From assembly GCF_964019925.1 (NCBI RefSeq), contig NZ_OZ026470.1, positions 248,001 through 312,000 on the forward strand: a DNA stretch of 64,000 nucleotides, written 5' to 3'. Source of the stretch: Spiroplasma endosymbiont of Cantharis nigra. Its GTDB lineage: Bacteria > Bacillota_I > Bacilli_A > Mycoplasmatales > Mycoplasmataceae. Under the pieces are notes generated by a model. The model was not told where the DNA came from. It was given only the letters and a program-made list of their open reading frames with translations, and searched no databases. Every line of letters starts with the position of its first letter. Within the stretch, counting starts at the first letter, position 1. A program made the translations under genes and the position numbers. This document shows, piece by piece, positions 1 to 11,279 of this stretch.

Positions 1-1
1 A

Positions 2-361
2 ATTCGCTCAGATAAAGGGGGAAAATGAACTGACATTCGTGAAGGTAAAAGTATGAGAAAAATTATGAAGAAATGACTAAGTGATTATTCAAATAATTTA
101 ATTGATGATTATTCAGTTAGTTGATCACATACTTCAAAACCTGAAACTTGAATAAAAAAATATAATAGACCAGTATTACTTTCATTTTTTGCTAAAGGAG
201 AGGCGCATTCAATTGTAATATATGGTTATAATAGTTCGACTGAAGAATATGCAGTTAATTATGGTTGACCTGGTATTGATAATGGGAAGCAAATAATTAA
301 AAAATCTGAAATATGATCATATTTCAGTATGGGCTTTTGATATGGTCTAAGAGATAAATAA
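2..361 (+). CDS. C-terminal part of a lipoprotein-family protein, cut by the window edge
   Basis: An open frame enters from the window edge and reads 119 codons to TAA, using TGA as Trp at several places. No start is visible, so the upstream part lies outside the window. The sequence is polar and rich in Trp and Tyr (for example VSWSHTSKPETW), with no recognised domain. A decayed copy of the last ~90 codons lies at 1140-1432, downstream of a lipoprotein start at 641. This probably is therefore the C-terminus of a similar secreted lipoprotein. The paralogy is seen; the lipoprotein assignment is inferred from that arrangement. Confidence 0.6.
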
Positions 362-403
362 AATTAAATAATTTATTTGTCCAAAATAGTCAGTCAAGAA
401 AAT

Positions 404-452
404 GGATAACTTTAAAAAGACTAAGCAGTTAATAGAAAGGTTGTCAATTTTT
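404..452. repeat. Copy 1 of a short palindromic element
   Basis: The stretch from GGATAACTTTAAAAAGACT to AGAAAGGTTGTC is a diverged version of the palindromic element at 50506-50560, with matching left and right arms. A left arm alone is seen near 34446. It lies in the 280-base gene-free stretch 362-640, which otherwise shows only AT-rich sequence and possible promoter boxes for the lipoprotein at 641. It could be an IS terminus or a terminator-like repeat. Confidence 0.45.
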
Positions 453-640
453 TCTGGCCAAATAATAGATCTTTTAAGAGTATTCTAACTTTTTATCATT
501 TTTAAATTCACAATAAATAGCACTTTTATATTTGAATTTTATACAATAAGTTATAAAATAATTATGTAATTAAATAAGCTATAATAATTTTTTAGTTTAT
601 AAAATTATAAAATAGGTATTAATAATGAAAGGGTAACATT

Positions 641-1018
641 ATGAAAAAATTATTAGGATTATTAGGGGCAAGCTGCTTATCAATTACAGCTAGTTCTAAC
701 GTAGTTTCTTGTTTTGATACTACACCAAAAATTAAACAAACATTTGCCGATGAATTTAAAGTTTTTGAGCTTGGTAATATTTCAGGAGAAGAAGAAGTAC
801 CAACTTTGGAAACAATATATGATGCTATATTAAAAGCTCATGAAAATATTACTGACTGAAGATTAACAGTTGATTTTGAATGAATTGTATTTGTAGATAT
901 ACCAACTAATGAATCTTGTACAATTAAAGTGATTGATAAATGAGCTATTCCTTTTTATACAGGAGAAGTCACATTTACATATAAATATCAAAAGATATTA
1001 GAACCTGAATTTTTTTAA
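641..1018 (+). CDS. Short lipoprotein, probably truncated by a poly-T frameshift
   Basis: 125 residues with TGA as Trp. The N-terminus MKKLLGLLG plus SNVVSC is a lipoprotein signal peptide with Cys as the lipidation site; the mature part is acidic and unrecognised. The gene stops just after a run of seven T at 1010-1016. One T fewer would let the frame continue to TAA at 1122-1124, adding about 35 residues, after which a decayed copy of the 2-361 C-terminus begins. The gene therefore looks like a paralogue shortened by a homopolymer slip and then eroding, or one that switches length. The upstream AAAGGG is a weak ribosome-binding site. Confidence 0.6.
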
Positions 1019-1139
1019 TTTATTTCTTGAACAAAGAGATATTAAAAGAAGAACTGTTTCTTTAGAAGAAATAAGTAAAATCTGAAATTTAGTCTCTAAT
1101 TGAAAATCAATAGCAAATTTATAATTAGTATCTCAATTA

Positions 1140-1432
1140 TCTTATACTGATTTGAAAAATTATGAAGAAATGACTAGGTGATTATTCAGTTAGTTGATCA
1201 CATACTTCAAAACCTGAAACTTGAATAAAAAAATATAATAGACCAGTATTACTTTCATTTTTTTAAGGGTGAGGCGCATTCAATTGTAATATATGGTTAT
1301 AATAGTTCAACTGAAGAATATGCAGTTAATTATGGTTGACCTTTCAGTGATAATCGAGTACAAATAATTAAAAAATTTGAAATATGATCATATTTCAGTA
1401 TGGGCTTTTAATATGGTCTAAGACATAAATAA
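1140..1432 (+). pseudogene. Decayed copy of the 2-361 lipoprotein C-terminus
   Basis: Long stretches match 60-361 nearly base for base (for example the segment encoding WSHTSKPETW and PVLLSF), but short deletions shift the frame. A TAA occurs after LLSFF where the first copy has FFAKGE, and a second stop replaces the Trp codon near 1410. It follows the lipoprotein at 641 and is probably the eroded end of that gene. Confidence 0.65.
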
Positions 1433-1500
1433 AATTAAATAATTTATTTGGCTTTTTTAAATTTTATATTTAATTTGAGAGTACTAAAAGTTTTCAATTT

Positions 1501-1530
1501 ACCAGTAGTTAAAATCTACTGGTTTTTTTA
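1501..1530 (+). terminator. Rho-independent terminator
   Basis: ACCAGTAG, a 7-base loop, CTACTGGT, then seven T: a perfect 8-bp stem with a U tract. A nearly identical hairpin occurs inside the left end of the IS at 57887, so this may be a relic of such an IS end reused as a terminator. Confidence 0.75.
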
Positions 1531-1670
1531 ATTTTTTTAAAATAAAAAAATATAAAAGAGATTTTGAATTACTAATTAGTTCTTATATGAGTGAAGTTAT
1601 TTTAATAACTAAAAGTCTAATAATTTATTATACTCCTTTAAATATAAACTTTACTTTTTTTATCTTTTGC

Positions 1671-1697
1671 TTGCTTTTTTTTTTTTTTTTCTATAAT
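1671..1697 (+). promoter_or_regulatory. Promoter with a 16-T spacer ahead of lipoprotein 1
   Basis: TTGCTT at 1671-1676 and TATAAT at 1692-1697 are separated by 15 bases made almost wholly of a 16-T run (1675-1690). Length change in that run would alter -35/-10 spacing. The homologous boxes at 6340-6369 and 19059-19088 are spaced by 18, so this copy may be in a weaker state. The boxes and run are seen; the switching is inferred from known mycoplasma lipoprotein promoters. Confidence 0.55.
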
Positions 1698-1736
1698 TAA
1701 CCTAGATTATTAACAATAATCAAAGGAGGAATAAAA

Positions 1737-3575
1737 ATGAAAAAATTATTAAGCTTATTAACTGCTTTTAGTTTAGTTGCAACAAGTAGTGTAACTGTAG
1801 TTGCTTGCGGAGACAAAACAGTTGAACCCCCAATTACTGAAGATAATAGTCAATTAATTAAGGAGTTAAAAACTGAAACTAATGAGATTTTTAAAAAGCA
1901 CTTAGAGAATAATGTTTATAAAAATTTAATTGGATTACCAGAAATGGAAGTAAATAATAAGTTCTTAACTAAAAACAAGATTAAACAATACCAAGGTAAA
2001 ACAGTAGGAGAAATTGATCCTTATGATCTACAACAATTAGAAATAGATATGAAAAAAGTTTTAGATATTAATGAGCTAACAAAGTCACTAAATCAATTAA
2101 AAAATGTAAACAAATATAAAATTCTTTTAAATGATGTTGAAAGTTTAATTAAAAATCTAATTTTTGATTGAGATACATTAGTAATTAAGGCTCATGAAGA
2201 AGATAAAATATATTTAGGAAATGTAATTATTGATTATAAAATTGAAGTTCAATATAAAGGAGTCAAAGATATTGAGACTTTTAATATCAATGATAATTTT
2301 AAGTATACTTCAACTAATAGTGAAGCCCTGAAAAAAGGAAGTGATGACTTTTATCAAAATATTGCTAGAGATTACTTATCTTCTGAAAATGCTATTGATA
2401 AAAAACATACAAATTTAAAATGAAATGATATTAAAGGTTCAAAAGATGAGTCAGATGGTTATGGAGTTTATGATGCTGAGTTTAAAAAATACTATCAAGA
2501 CAATGCAAAGACAAACGGATTTGAAGGCTCAATGACTAATTTTATTAAAAATAATTATTTCAGTGAAGTAAGTAGTTCATTGCCACTTTCTTTTGAAGGA
2601 GATTTAATCTACAGATCATCTGACATGAATAAATACTCAATGTTTAATTCAATAAACACTGTAAAAAGTTATGAAAATGCCAACTCAATTAAATTAGATT
2701 ATAAAACTGATGAGGGAAAGATATTGCTAAATACTATTTTTAGAAATGATCCAAATAAACCAGAAACTCAACAAGCATTAGTAAATAGTTATTTTACAAA
2801 TGATAATTATAAAACTTGAGAAGAGCAATATAATCTTGCAAAAGAAAATTTCTTAAAAGAATTATCAATTGATAAAGAATCTTCACTTGTCCAGACAAAT
2901 GAGTTTAAAAGTTCATTAGCATTAGGATATGTTAATTTAACTGGTCTATCAATTAATTTAGCAGATGGTAACTATATTCATGAATTACCTGATTTTAGAA
3001 TAGCTGTTAATTATTTAATTGATGTTCAACAACCAACAAGTAAAGTTTTAGATAACTTATCTAAGTTTTCTGTAAATAGTTTAAAAGCGTGACACAAAAC
3101 AATGGGAGTAAGTTATGGCTATGTATATCCAGAATATAATTCTGCTCAGGATTTTTTAATGGTTATTAAAAGTTCAAATCTAACTAATAGATTTGTAGAA
3201 AAAAATAAGACCACAGCTTGATACAATAATAACTCCTTCAATTTCTATTTAAATCTAGGCTTAAGCAACAGATTTGAATTTACAGAAGATAGATTAAATA
3301 TGCTAAATCAAGCTAAACTTTCTGAAACTTCAATATATTCTTTAGGATTGCAACAAAAAATACATTCAAGTTCAGATAATGTATGAAATTATACAGACTT
3401 TGATTGAATTACAGATAAAAATGGAATTAGTTTAAAATGAAATGATGGAAATAGGAATATAAATAATAGCATTATGCTTTGAGATTTAGGTTATATTAAT
3501 TTTTATATTGATTTAGATCAAATTACATTAGGTTCTAAAACTTTAGGTCAAAAGGACTTTATTAAATTTATCTAA
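1737..3575 (+). CDS. Large surface lipoprotein, unit 1
   Basis: 612 residues with TGA as Trp. The signal peptide MKKLLSLLTA ends in a VVAC lipobox, so the protein should be lipidated and held on the outer face of the membrane. The start follows CAAAGGAGG at a good distance. The mature protein is Lys/Asn/Asp-rich and recognised only as a family shared with 6400-8241 and 59967-61802. Shared blocks include the early NNVYKNLIGLPEMEVNNKF segment and a C-terminal DLDQITLGSKTLG motif. It is followed 16 bases later by the membrane protein and then by the ATPase, which suggests a transporter-associated substrate-binding or toxin-like lipoprotein; the function itself is unknown. Confidence 0.85.
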
Positions 3576-3591
3576 TGGAATTTAATAAATA

Positions 3592-5349
3592 ATGAAAAAA
3601 ATTATACCAGGCATTTGAATAATAAAATATAGTTTTAAATCTATTATAAAAGAGAGATCTTTTATAATATTTAATGGACTATATTTATTGTTTTCTTTTC
3701 TAATTGCAATTTATTCAGTTTTTCAAAGAAATAATAGTAATTTCTTGTTAATTTTTGATTACTTTGTTCTATTAACTATTTTTATAATATTATTTATTTT
3801 ATGTTTACGATTGGCTCAATATTTTTATGTTGTGAAAAGAGACGATAAGACTTTAAATATAATAGTCACTCAGCAATTATCAAGAGCTAAATTATTTAGT
3901 TATCAATTTATGGCATTTATTTTATTAATGTTTTTTAATATATTAATTACGTATTTATTGATAAATCTTATTAATATGCTTTTTTTAGTGCAAGTAAATT
4001 TCTTTTTACTAAGAGTTACAACAACTTATTTTGTTTATGCTTTTATAAGTTGCTTATTTTTAATTAATTTTTTTCTACTAATATCTTTATTTGCAAATAT
4101 TCAAGTTTCAACTATTATAGCAACTTTAATATTGGCAAGTTCTTTTATTAGTAATTTACCTTATACTTTTTTAATCCAAGGTGAAGAAAATAAAAGCATA
4201 ACTTTTTCTTATAAAAATGCAAATACCGCCATGTCAGTCAATGAGATATATGATTCTTATAATCTTAAAAATCATGTTTTAAATAAAAAAATTAAATACT
4301 CTAATTTGAGTTTTGAAATATATAACAATTTTATAGATAATCAATTTGAAACAGATCCAAATTCAATAAATAATAATTTTAGTAATGCTTCTAGCATTCA
4401 AAAAAGAATTAATTTTTGATTGGATTTGGGCATTGTAGAAGAAAAGCAACAGATAGTAGAATTAAATGAACCTACAAAAATTATTGCAGTAAATAATAAT
4501 TCACAATTATCAAAATGAAAAGGTGATGAAGTTAATTTAAAGTTTGAATTAAAGTATAGATTCTTAACAGTTGAAGAGTTAGAAAATAAAATTAAAGCAA
4601 ATTCCTTTAGTAAAGAACAAGAAAAAATTATTAAAGAGTTTATTGAATTTACAAATTTTATAATAAAAATTAATAATAATTTTCAAGATAAGTTCTATGA
4701 TTTATTTGATGTATTTATTTTTCTTAATGAAAAGGATAATATTGAGAAAAACTATATAAAAAATGTTACCAAGCCAGAGGAAGAAAAAATGTTATTAAAT
4801 GATAAAAACATAGTGGAAATTTATCAAAGCTATTTCTCATTTTCTGATAATAAATTGAGATTGGAAAGTTCTAAAGTAAGTAATTTAATACAAGAAACAT
4901 TATTTTTTCCAACAATGTTAAGTATTAGAATTTTAGAAAACTATTTTATACGTTATACAAATAATATGGTTATTTTTGAAAATAGCAGTGTAATTAAAAA
5001 CGAAAATTGAACAAAATATATTAAATCAAGAAATTTATATAATATTTCATTTCAATTTAATTTTATTTCCAATATGTTGCAAAATTATACATATTTTGGT
5101 GGGAGAAGCTATGATCATATATGATTTGAACCAGAGAGTTCAAGTAAAATATACTTTAATAAGCAAGATAACTTGTTTATTTCTCAGCCATCTTATGTGT
5201 TTAAAATTGATTCAGACAACAAATTAGATTCTCAAACATATAATAATTTCATTAAACCTTATTATTATGTAATTTTTCAAGCCATAATTACTATTATTAA
5301 TTATTATGTTGCAAAAAATAAATTTAGAAAGTTAGATTTAACAGGATAA
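3592..5349 (+). CDS. Multi-pass membrane protein (ABC transporter permease-like), unit 1
   Basis: 585 residues reading through many TGA codons. About four or five hydrophobic segments lie in the first ~190 residues and one more near the end (PYYYVIFQAIITIINYYVA). Between them is a soluble region of about 330 residues, presumably extracellular. This few-helices/large-loop/last-helix layout resembles ABC-2 or FtsX-like permeases. The next gene starts 3 bases after its stop and encodes an ABC ATPase, so the two very probably form one transporter. The start is the ATG after a weak GGA site; the same Met is used in copies 2 and 3, which have a better GGAG. Substrate unknown. Confidence 0.75.
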
Positions 5350-5352
5350 AGT

Positions 5353-6270
5353 ATGGAACAAATAATAAAATTTGAAAATTATATAAAAAAATTTAAAAAG
5401 AAAGTTATTGGTCCTTTGAATTGTTCAATTCAAAAAGGAAGAATAACAGCTTTGCTTGGAAGTAGTGGTAGTGGTAAAACTGTTGTAATCAATTCATTAT
5501 TAGGAATAATTAAGGAATTTAAAGGAGATATTAAAATTGAAAATATCTCTAGAAAAAAGGGCAGATACTTTTTAGTAAATAGTAAAATAGGTTATTATAC
5601 TCAAATGGATTTTTCATTATATGTTGTAAGTGCCTATAAGTTTTTATTGGATATGTGTATAGTGATGGGTCTAACTAAAGATACTTCAAAAAAAAGAATT
5701 GAATATTGAATGAAATATTTTGATATTTGAGAGTCAAGAAATAAGCCAATTAGAAGTTTTTCATGAGGAATGAAAAATAGAATGAATTTAATATTGTGTT
5801 TTATTAAAGAACCAGAAATTATTATTCTTGATGAACCGGGAGCTAATTTAGATTCGTATTGAAGAAATAAAATTAAAACATTATTGATGGACGCTAAAAA
5901 AGATGGCAAAACAATAATAGTTACTGTTCACAATATTGATGAAATAGCAGATATTATTGATGATTTTATAATTATTGATAATGGGCAAGACATATTTAAT
6001 GGTTCAGCTGAAAAATTAAATGTTTATTCAAAATATAAAGTATACATAAGTGAACAATTTGAAGTACAAAACTTCAGAAATTTCCTATTAAATAACAATA
6101 TCAAATCCTTTAAATATGATGATATTGAAAATTCTTTAGTAGTTGCAATTGAGAATTTCAAGCAACTAAACTTCTTATTTTTATATTTAATTAAAAATAA
6201 TTTGCCCTTAAAAAACTTGCTTAAATTACCCATTAATATGGAAGCTATTTATAAAGCTTTGGAAAATTAA
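5353..6270 (+). CDS. ABC transporter ATPase, unit 1
   Basis: 305 residues. Walker A is GSSGSGKT near residue 40, the Q-loop is YYTQMD near 80, the signature is an unusual SFSWGMKNRM in place of LSGGQ, Walker B is [12 protein letters not shown] near 160, and the switch His is in VTVHNIDE. The ~100 residues after the core are a C-terminal extension shared by all three copies. It should power the preceding membrane protein. The modified signature recalls ATPases of the drug/bacteriocin-export and lipoprotein-release type, but the substrate cannot be read from sequence. Confidence 0.88.
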
Positions 6271-6339
6271 TTTCATAGTTAACTTTAATTATGTAAGTAT
6301 TGATTATATTGACAAAATTATATTTTTTAAAAAAAGAAC

Positions 6340-6369
6340 TTGCTTTTTTTTTTTTTTTTAAAATATACT
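6340..6369 (+). promoter_or_regulatory. Poly-T spacer promoter ahead of lipoprotein 2
   Basis: TTGCTT at 6340-6345, a run of 16 T at 6344-6359 and TATACT at 6364-6369 give an 18-base spacer, close to optimal. The downstream sequence to the start codon (AAAATAGTTTTATGAAAAGG) is repeated base for base ahead of the spiralin-like gene at 19119, so the two unrelated lipoproteins share a promoter cassette. Confidence 0.6.
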
Positions 6370-6399
6370 AAAAATAGTTTTATGAAAAGGAGAAATAAA

Positions 6400-8241
6400 A
6401 TGAAAAAATTATTAAGTTTATTAGGTACATTAAGTCTAGTTGCTACAAGTAGTGCAACTGTAATAGCATGTGGTGGTGATAAAACAGTGGATCCAAAAAT
6501 ACCTGATGATAATAGTGAATTAATTAAGGAATTAAAGGTACAATCTAATGATATTTTTCAAAAACATTTACAAAATAATGTTTATAAAAATTTAATTGGT
6601 TTACCAGAAATGGAAGTAAACAATAAATTTTTAACTAAAAATAAAATTAAACAGTATCAAGATAAAACAGTAGAAGAAATTGACTCTTATGATTTACAAC
6701 AGTTAGAAATTGATGTAAATAAGGTTTTAGATATTCCCGAGTTGACAAAATCATTAAATGAATTAAAAACAATAAATAAATATAAAATTCTTTTAAATGA
6801 TGTTGATACTTTGGTTAAAAATGTAATTTTTGATTGAGAAACGTTAGTAATTAAAGCCTATGAAAAAGATGGTGTTTATTTGGGGAATGTAATTGTAGAT
6901 TATAAAATTGAAGTTCAATATAAAGGAACTACTAATATTGAATCTTTTAATATTAGTGATAATTTTAAATATACTTCAACTAATAATGAGGCTTTAAAAA
7001 AGGGAAGTGATGATTTTTATAAAGGAATTGCAAAAGATTATTTTTCATCAGAAGATGCTCTTGACAAAAAACATACAAATTTAAAATGAAATGACGTTAA
7101 GGGTTCAAAAGATGAATCAGATGGTTATGGTAATTATGATGCCGAGTTTAAAAAATATTATCAAGAGAATGCTAAGACAAATGGTTTTGAAACTTCAATG
7201 ACTAATTTTATTAAAAATAATTATTTTAGTGAAATAAGTAGTACATTGCCGCTTTCTTTTGAGGGAGATGTTATTTATAAATCTTCAGAAATGAATAAAT
7301 ATTCATTATTCAATACAATAAATACTGTAAAAAGTTATAATGATTCAAATTCAATTAAATTTGATTATAAAACTGATGAAGGAAGATTAATGCTGAATAC
7401 TGTTTTTAGAAATGATCCAAATAATTCAGAAACACAACAATCATTAGTAAATAACTACTTTACAAGTAATAACTATAAAATCTGACAAGACCAATATATT
7501 ATTTCAAAACAAAATTTCTTAAAAGAATTGTCAATTGATAAAGAATCTTCTATTGCTCAAACAAATGAGTTCAAAAGTTCATTGGCATTAGGATATGTTA
7601 ATTTAACTGGCTTATCAATTAATTTAGCAGATGGTAGTTATATTCATGAGTTACCAGATTTTAGAATAGCAGTTAATTATTTAATTGATGTTCAGCAATC
7701 AGATAGTAAAATTTTAGATAATATGGCTAAATTTTCTGTAAATAGTTTAAAGGTTTGACATAAAACAATGGGAGTTGCTTATGGTTATCAATATCCTGAA
7801 TATAATTCTGCTCAAGATTTTTTGATGGTCATTAAAAGCTCTAATTTAACTAGCAGATTTGTTGAAAAAGATAAAACAACAAGTGGAGGTAATAATAACT
7901 CATTTAATTTTTATTCAAATTTTGGTTTAAGTGATAGATTTGAATTTACAGAAGATAGATTAAATATGTTAAATCAAGCAAAACTTCCTGATAATTCAAT
8001 ATACTCAATAGGATTACAACAAAAAGGATTATCAAGTCCAACTAATGTATGAAACTATACAGACTTCGATTGAATTACAGGGAAAAATGGATTGAGCTTA
8101 AAATGAAATAATGGAACTGGAAATATAAATAATAGTCTTATGCTTTTTGATTTAGGTTTTATTAATTTCTATATTGATTTAGATCAAATAACATTAGGTT
8201 CAAAAACATTGGGTGAAAAAGACTTTATTAAATTTATATAA
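6400..8241 (+). CDS. Large surface lipoprotein, unit 2
   Basis: 613 residues, paralogue of the gene at 1737 along its whole length. The lipobox is TVIAC. The start chosen is the ATG after AAAAGGAGA at 6386-6393. An earlier in-frame ATG would prepend a poly-Phe stretch translated from the T-tract promoter and is not credible. Compared with unit 1 most differences are synonymous or conservative, so the protein is under constraint. The C-terminus keeps DLDQITLGSKTLG. The permease starts 17 bases after the stop. Confidence 0.85.
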
Positions 8242-8258
8242 TGGAGTTTTTGTAAACA

Positions 8259-10016
8259 ATGAAAAAAATCATACCAGGAATATGAATAATAAAATATAGT
8301 TTTAAATCAATTATAAAAGAGCGATCTTTTATAATTTTTAATGGACTATATTTATTATTTTCTTTATTAATAGCAATTTACTCAGTTTTTCAAAGGAATA
8401 ATAGCAGCTTCTTACTAATTTTTGATTATTATGTTTTATTAACTATTTTTATAATATTATTTATTTTATGCTTGCGATTAGCTCAATATTTTTATGTTGT
8501 AAAAAGAGATGATAAGACTTTAAATATAATAGTCACTCAACAATTATCAAGAGCTAAATTATTTAGTTATCAATTTATGGCATTTATTTTATTAATGTTT
8601 TTTAATATATCAATTACGTATTTATTGATAAATCTTATTAATATGCTTTTTTTAGTGCAAGTAAATTTCTTTTTACTAAGAGTTACAACAACTTATTTTA
8701 TTTATGCTTTTATAAGTTGCTTATTTTTAATTAATTTTTTTCTACTAATATCTTTATTTGCAAATATTCAAGTTTCAACTATTATAGCAACTTTAATATT
8801 GGCAAGTTCTTTTATTAGTAATTTACCTTATACTTTTTTAATCCAAGGTGAAGAAAATAAAAGCATAACTTTTTCCTATAAAAATGCAAATACCGCCATG
8901 TCAGTCAATGAGATATATGATTCTTATAATCTTAAAAATCATGTTTTAAATAAAAAAATTAAATACTCTAATTTGAGTTTTGAAATATATAACAATTTTA
9001 TAGATAATCAATTTGAAACAGATCCAAATTCAATAAATAATAATTTTAGTAATGCTTCTAGCATTCAAAAAAGAATTAATTTTTGATTGGATTTGGGCAT
9101 TGTAGAAGAAAAGCAACAGATAGTAGAATTAAATGAACCTACAAAAATTATTGCAGTAAATAATAATTCACAATTATCAAAATGAAAAGGTGATGAAGTT
9201 AATTTAAAGTTTGAATTAAAGTATAGATTCTTAACAGTTGAAGAGTTAGAAAATAAAATTAAAGCAAATTCCTTTAGTAAAGAAAAAGAAAAAATTATTA
9301 AAGAGTTTATTGAATTTACAAATTTTATAATAAAAATTAATAATAATTTTCAAGATAAGTTTTATGATTTATTTGATGTATTTATTTTTCTTAATGAAAA
9401 AGATAATATTGAGAAAAACTATATAAAAAATGTTACCAAGCCAGAGGAAGAAAAAATGTTATTAAATGATAAAAATATAGTAGAAATTTATCAAAGCTAT
9501 TTCTCATTTTCTGATAATAAATTGAGATTGGAAAGTTCTAAAGTTAGTAATTTAATACAAGAAACACTATTTTTCCCAACAATGTTAAGTATTAGAATTT
9601 TAGAAAACTATTTTATACGTTATACAAATAATATGGTTATTTTTGAAAATAGTAGTGTAATTAAAAACGAAAATTGAACAAAATATATTAAATCAAGAAA
9701 TTTATATAATATTTCATTTCAATTTAATTTTATTTCCAATATGTTGCAAAACTATACATATTTTGGTGGGAGAAGCTATGATCATATATGATTTGAACCA
9801 GAGAGTTCAAGTAAAATATACTTTAATAAGCAAGATAACTTGTTTATTTCTCAGCCATCTTATGTGTTTAAAATTGATTCAGACAATAAATTGGATTCTG
9901 AAACATATAATAATTTCATTAAACCTTATTATTATGTAATTTTTCAAGCCATAATTGCTATTATTAATTATTATGTTGCAAAAAGTAAATTTAGAAAGTT
10001 AGATTTAACAGGATAA
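8259..10016 (+). CDS. Membrane protein (permease-like), unit 2
   Basis: 585 residues, almost identical to the unit 1 copy; differences are a few conservative changes such as NSNF to NSSF and YFVY to YFIY. The start is preceded by AATGGAG. The high identity, including silent positions in the middle and 3' part, contrasts with the more diverged lipoproteins and suggests recent homogenisation between copies. Confidence 0.75.
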
Positions 10017-10019
10017 AGT

Positions 10020-10937
10020 ATGGAACAAATAATAAAATTTGAAAATTATATAAAAAAATTTAAAAAGAAAGTTATTGGTCCTTTGAATTGTTCAATTCAA
10101 AAAGGAAGAATAACAGCTTTGCTTGGAAGTAGTGGTAGTGGTAAAACTGTTGTAATTAATTCATTATTAGGAATAATTAAGGAATTTAAAGGAGATATTA
10201 AAATTGAAAATATCTCTAGAAAAAAAGGCAAATACTTTTTGGTAAATAATAAAATAGGCTATTATACTCAAATGGATTTTTCATTATATGTTGTAAGTGC
10301 CTATAAGTTTTTATTGGATATGTGTATAATGATGGGACTAACTAAAGATATTTCAAAAAAAAGAATTGAATATTGAATGAAATATTTTGATATTTGAGAG
10401 TCAAGAAATAAGCCAATTAGAAGTTTTTCATGAGGAATGAAAAATAGAATGAATTTAATATTGTGCTTTATTAAAGAACCAGAAATTATTATTCTTGATG
10501 AACCGGGAGCTAATTTAGATTCGTATTGAAGAAATAAAATTAAGACATTATTGATGGACGCTAAAAAAGATGGCAAAACAATAATAGTTACTGTTCACAA
10601 TATTGATGAAATAGCAGATATTATTGATGATTTTATAATTATTGATAATGGGAAAAACATTTTTAATGGTTCAGCTGAAAAATTAAATGTTTATTCAAAA
10701 TATAAAGTATACATAAGTGAACAATTTGAAGTACAAAACTTCAGAAATTTCTTATTAAGTAACAATATCAAATCCTTTAAATATGATGATATTGAAAATT
10801 CTTTAGTGGTTGCAATTGAGAATTTCAAACAACTAAACTTCTTATTTTTATATTTAATTAAAAATAATTTGCCCTTAAAGAACTTGCTTAAACTGCCCAT
10901 TAATATGGAAGCTATTTATAAAGCTTTGGAAAATTAG
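10020..10937 (+). CDS. ABC transporter ATPase, unit 2
   Basis: 305 residues with all ABC motifs of the unit 1 protein ([14 protein letters not shown] signature, [10 protein letters not shown]). It differs at a handful of positions, e.g. [10 protein letters not shown] for [10 protein letters not shown] and [11 protein letters not shown] for [11 protein letters not shown]. It starts 3 bases after the permease stop, so the pair is very likely translated together. Confidence 0.88.
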
Positions 10938-11004
10938 CTTTGTTTTAAATTTAATTATAGTGTATTGATTATATCGACCAAATTATATTTTCATAAAAAA
11001 TTTC

Positions 11005-11033
11005 TTGCTTTTTTTATTTATTTTTAGTATATT
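11005..11033 (+). promoter_or_regulatory. Promoter of unit 3, T tract interrupted
   Basis: TTGCTT at 11005-11010 and TATATT at 11028-11033 are spaced by 17 bases. The spacer is still T-rich but broken by A at two points and ends in AG, so it is no longer a slippery homopolymer. Unit 3 would then be fixed in one expression state. Confidence 0.5.
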
Positions 11034-11064
11034 AAAAATAGTTTTATATAAGGGAGAATATAAA

Positions 11065-11262
11065 GTGAAAAAAATATTAAGTTTATTAGGTACTGTATTA
11101 AACTATGCGTGTTTTGAAGGAATTACAACAAAAAATGAATTGAGCTTTAAATGAAATAATGAAACTGAAAATATAAACAATGCTTTTGTGCTTTTTGATT
11201 TAGATCAAATAACATTAGGCTCAAAAACATTGGATGAAAGCGACTTTATTAAATTTATATAA
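11065..11262 (+). pseudogene. Internally deleted lipoprotein of unit 3
   Basis: A GTG start after AGGGAG gives an in-frame product of only 65 residues. It joins the signal-peptide start (KKILSLLGT) directly to the last ~55 residues of the family (ITLGSKTLDESDFIKFI). About 540 codons are missing, and a second small deletion removes one of two nearby FDL/DLD copies. The normal lipobox is lost, although a YAC sits at about the right place. Because the deletion keeps the frame and the permease start is untouched, the transporter pair may still be translated. Confidence 0.85.
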
Positions 11263-11279
11263 TGGAGTTTTTCTAAACA

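Noticed and set aside
5634-5909. Minus-strand open frame of 91 codons opposite the ABC ATPase (also at 10301 and 13322)
   Set aside because: It is the antisense shadow of a conserved ATPase region, repeated only because the ATPase is triplicated, and has no ribosome-binding site.
6340-6399. Upstream start that adds a poly-Phe stretch to the lipoprotein at 6400
   Set aside because: It translates the T-tract promoter; the proper signal peptide and ribosome-binding site lie at 6400.
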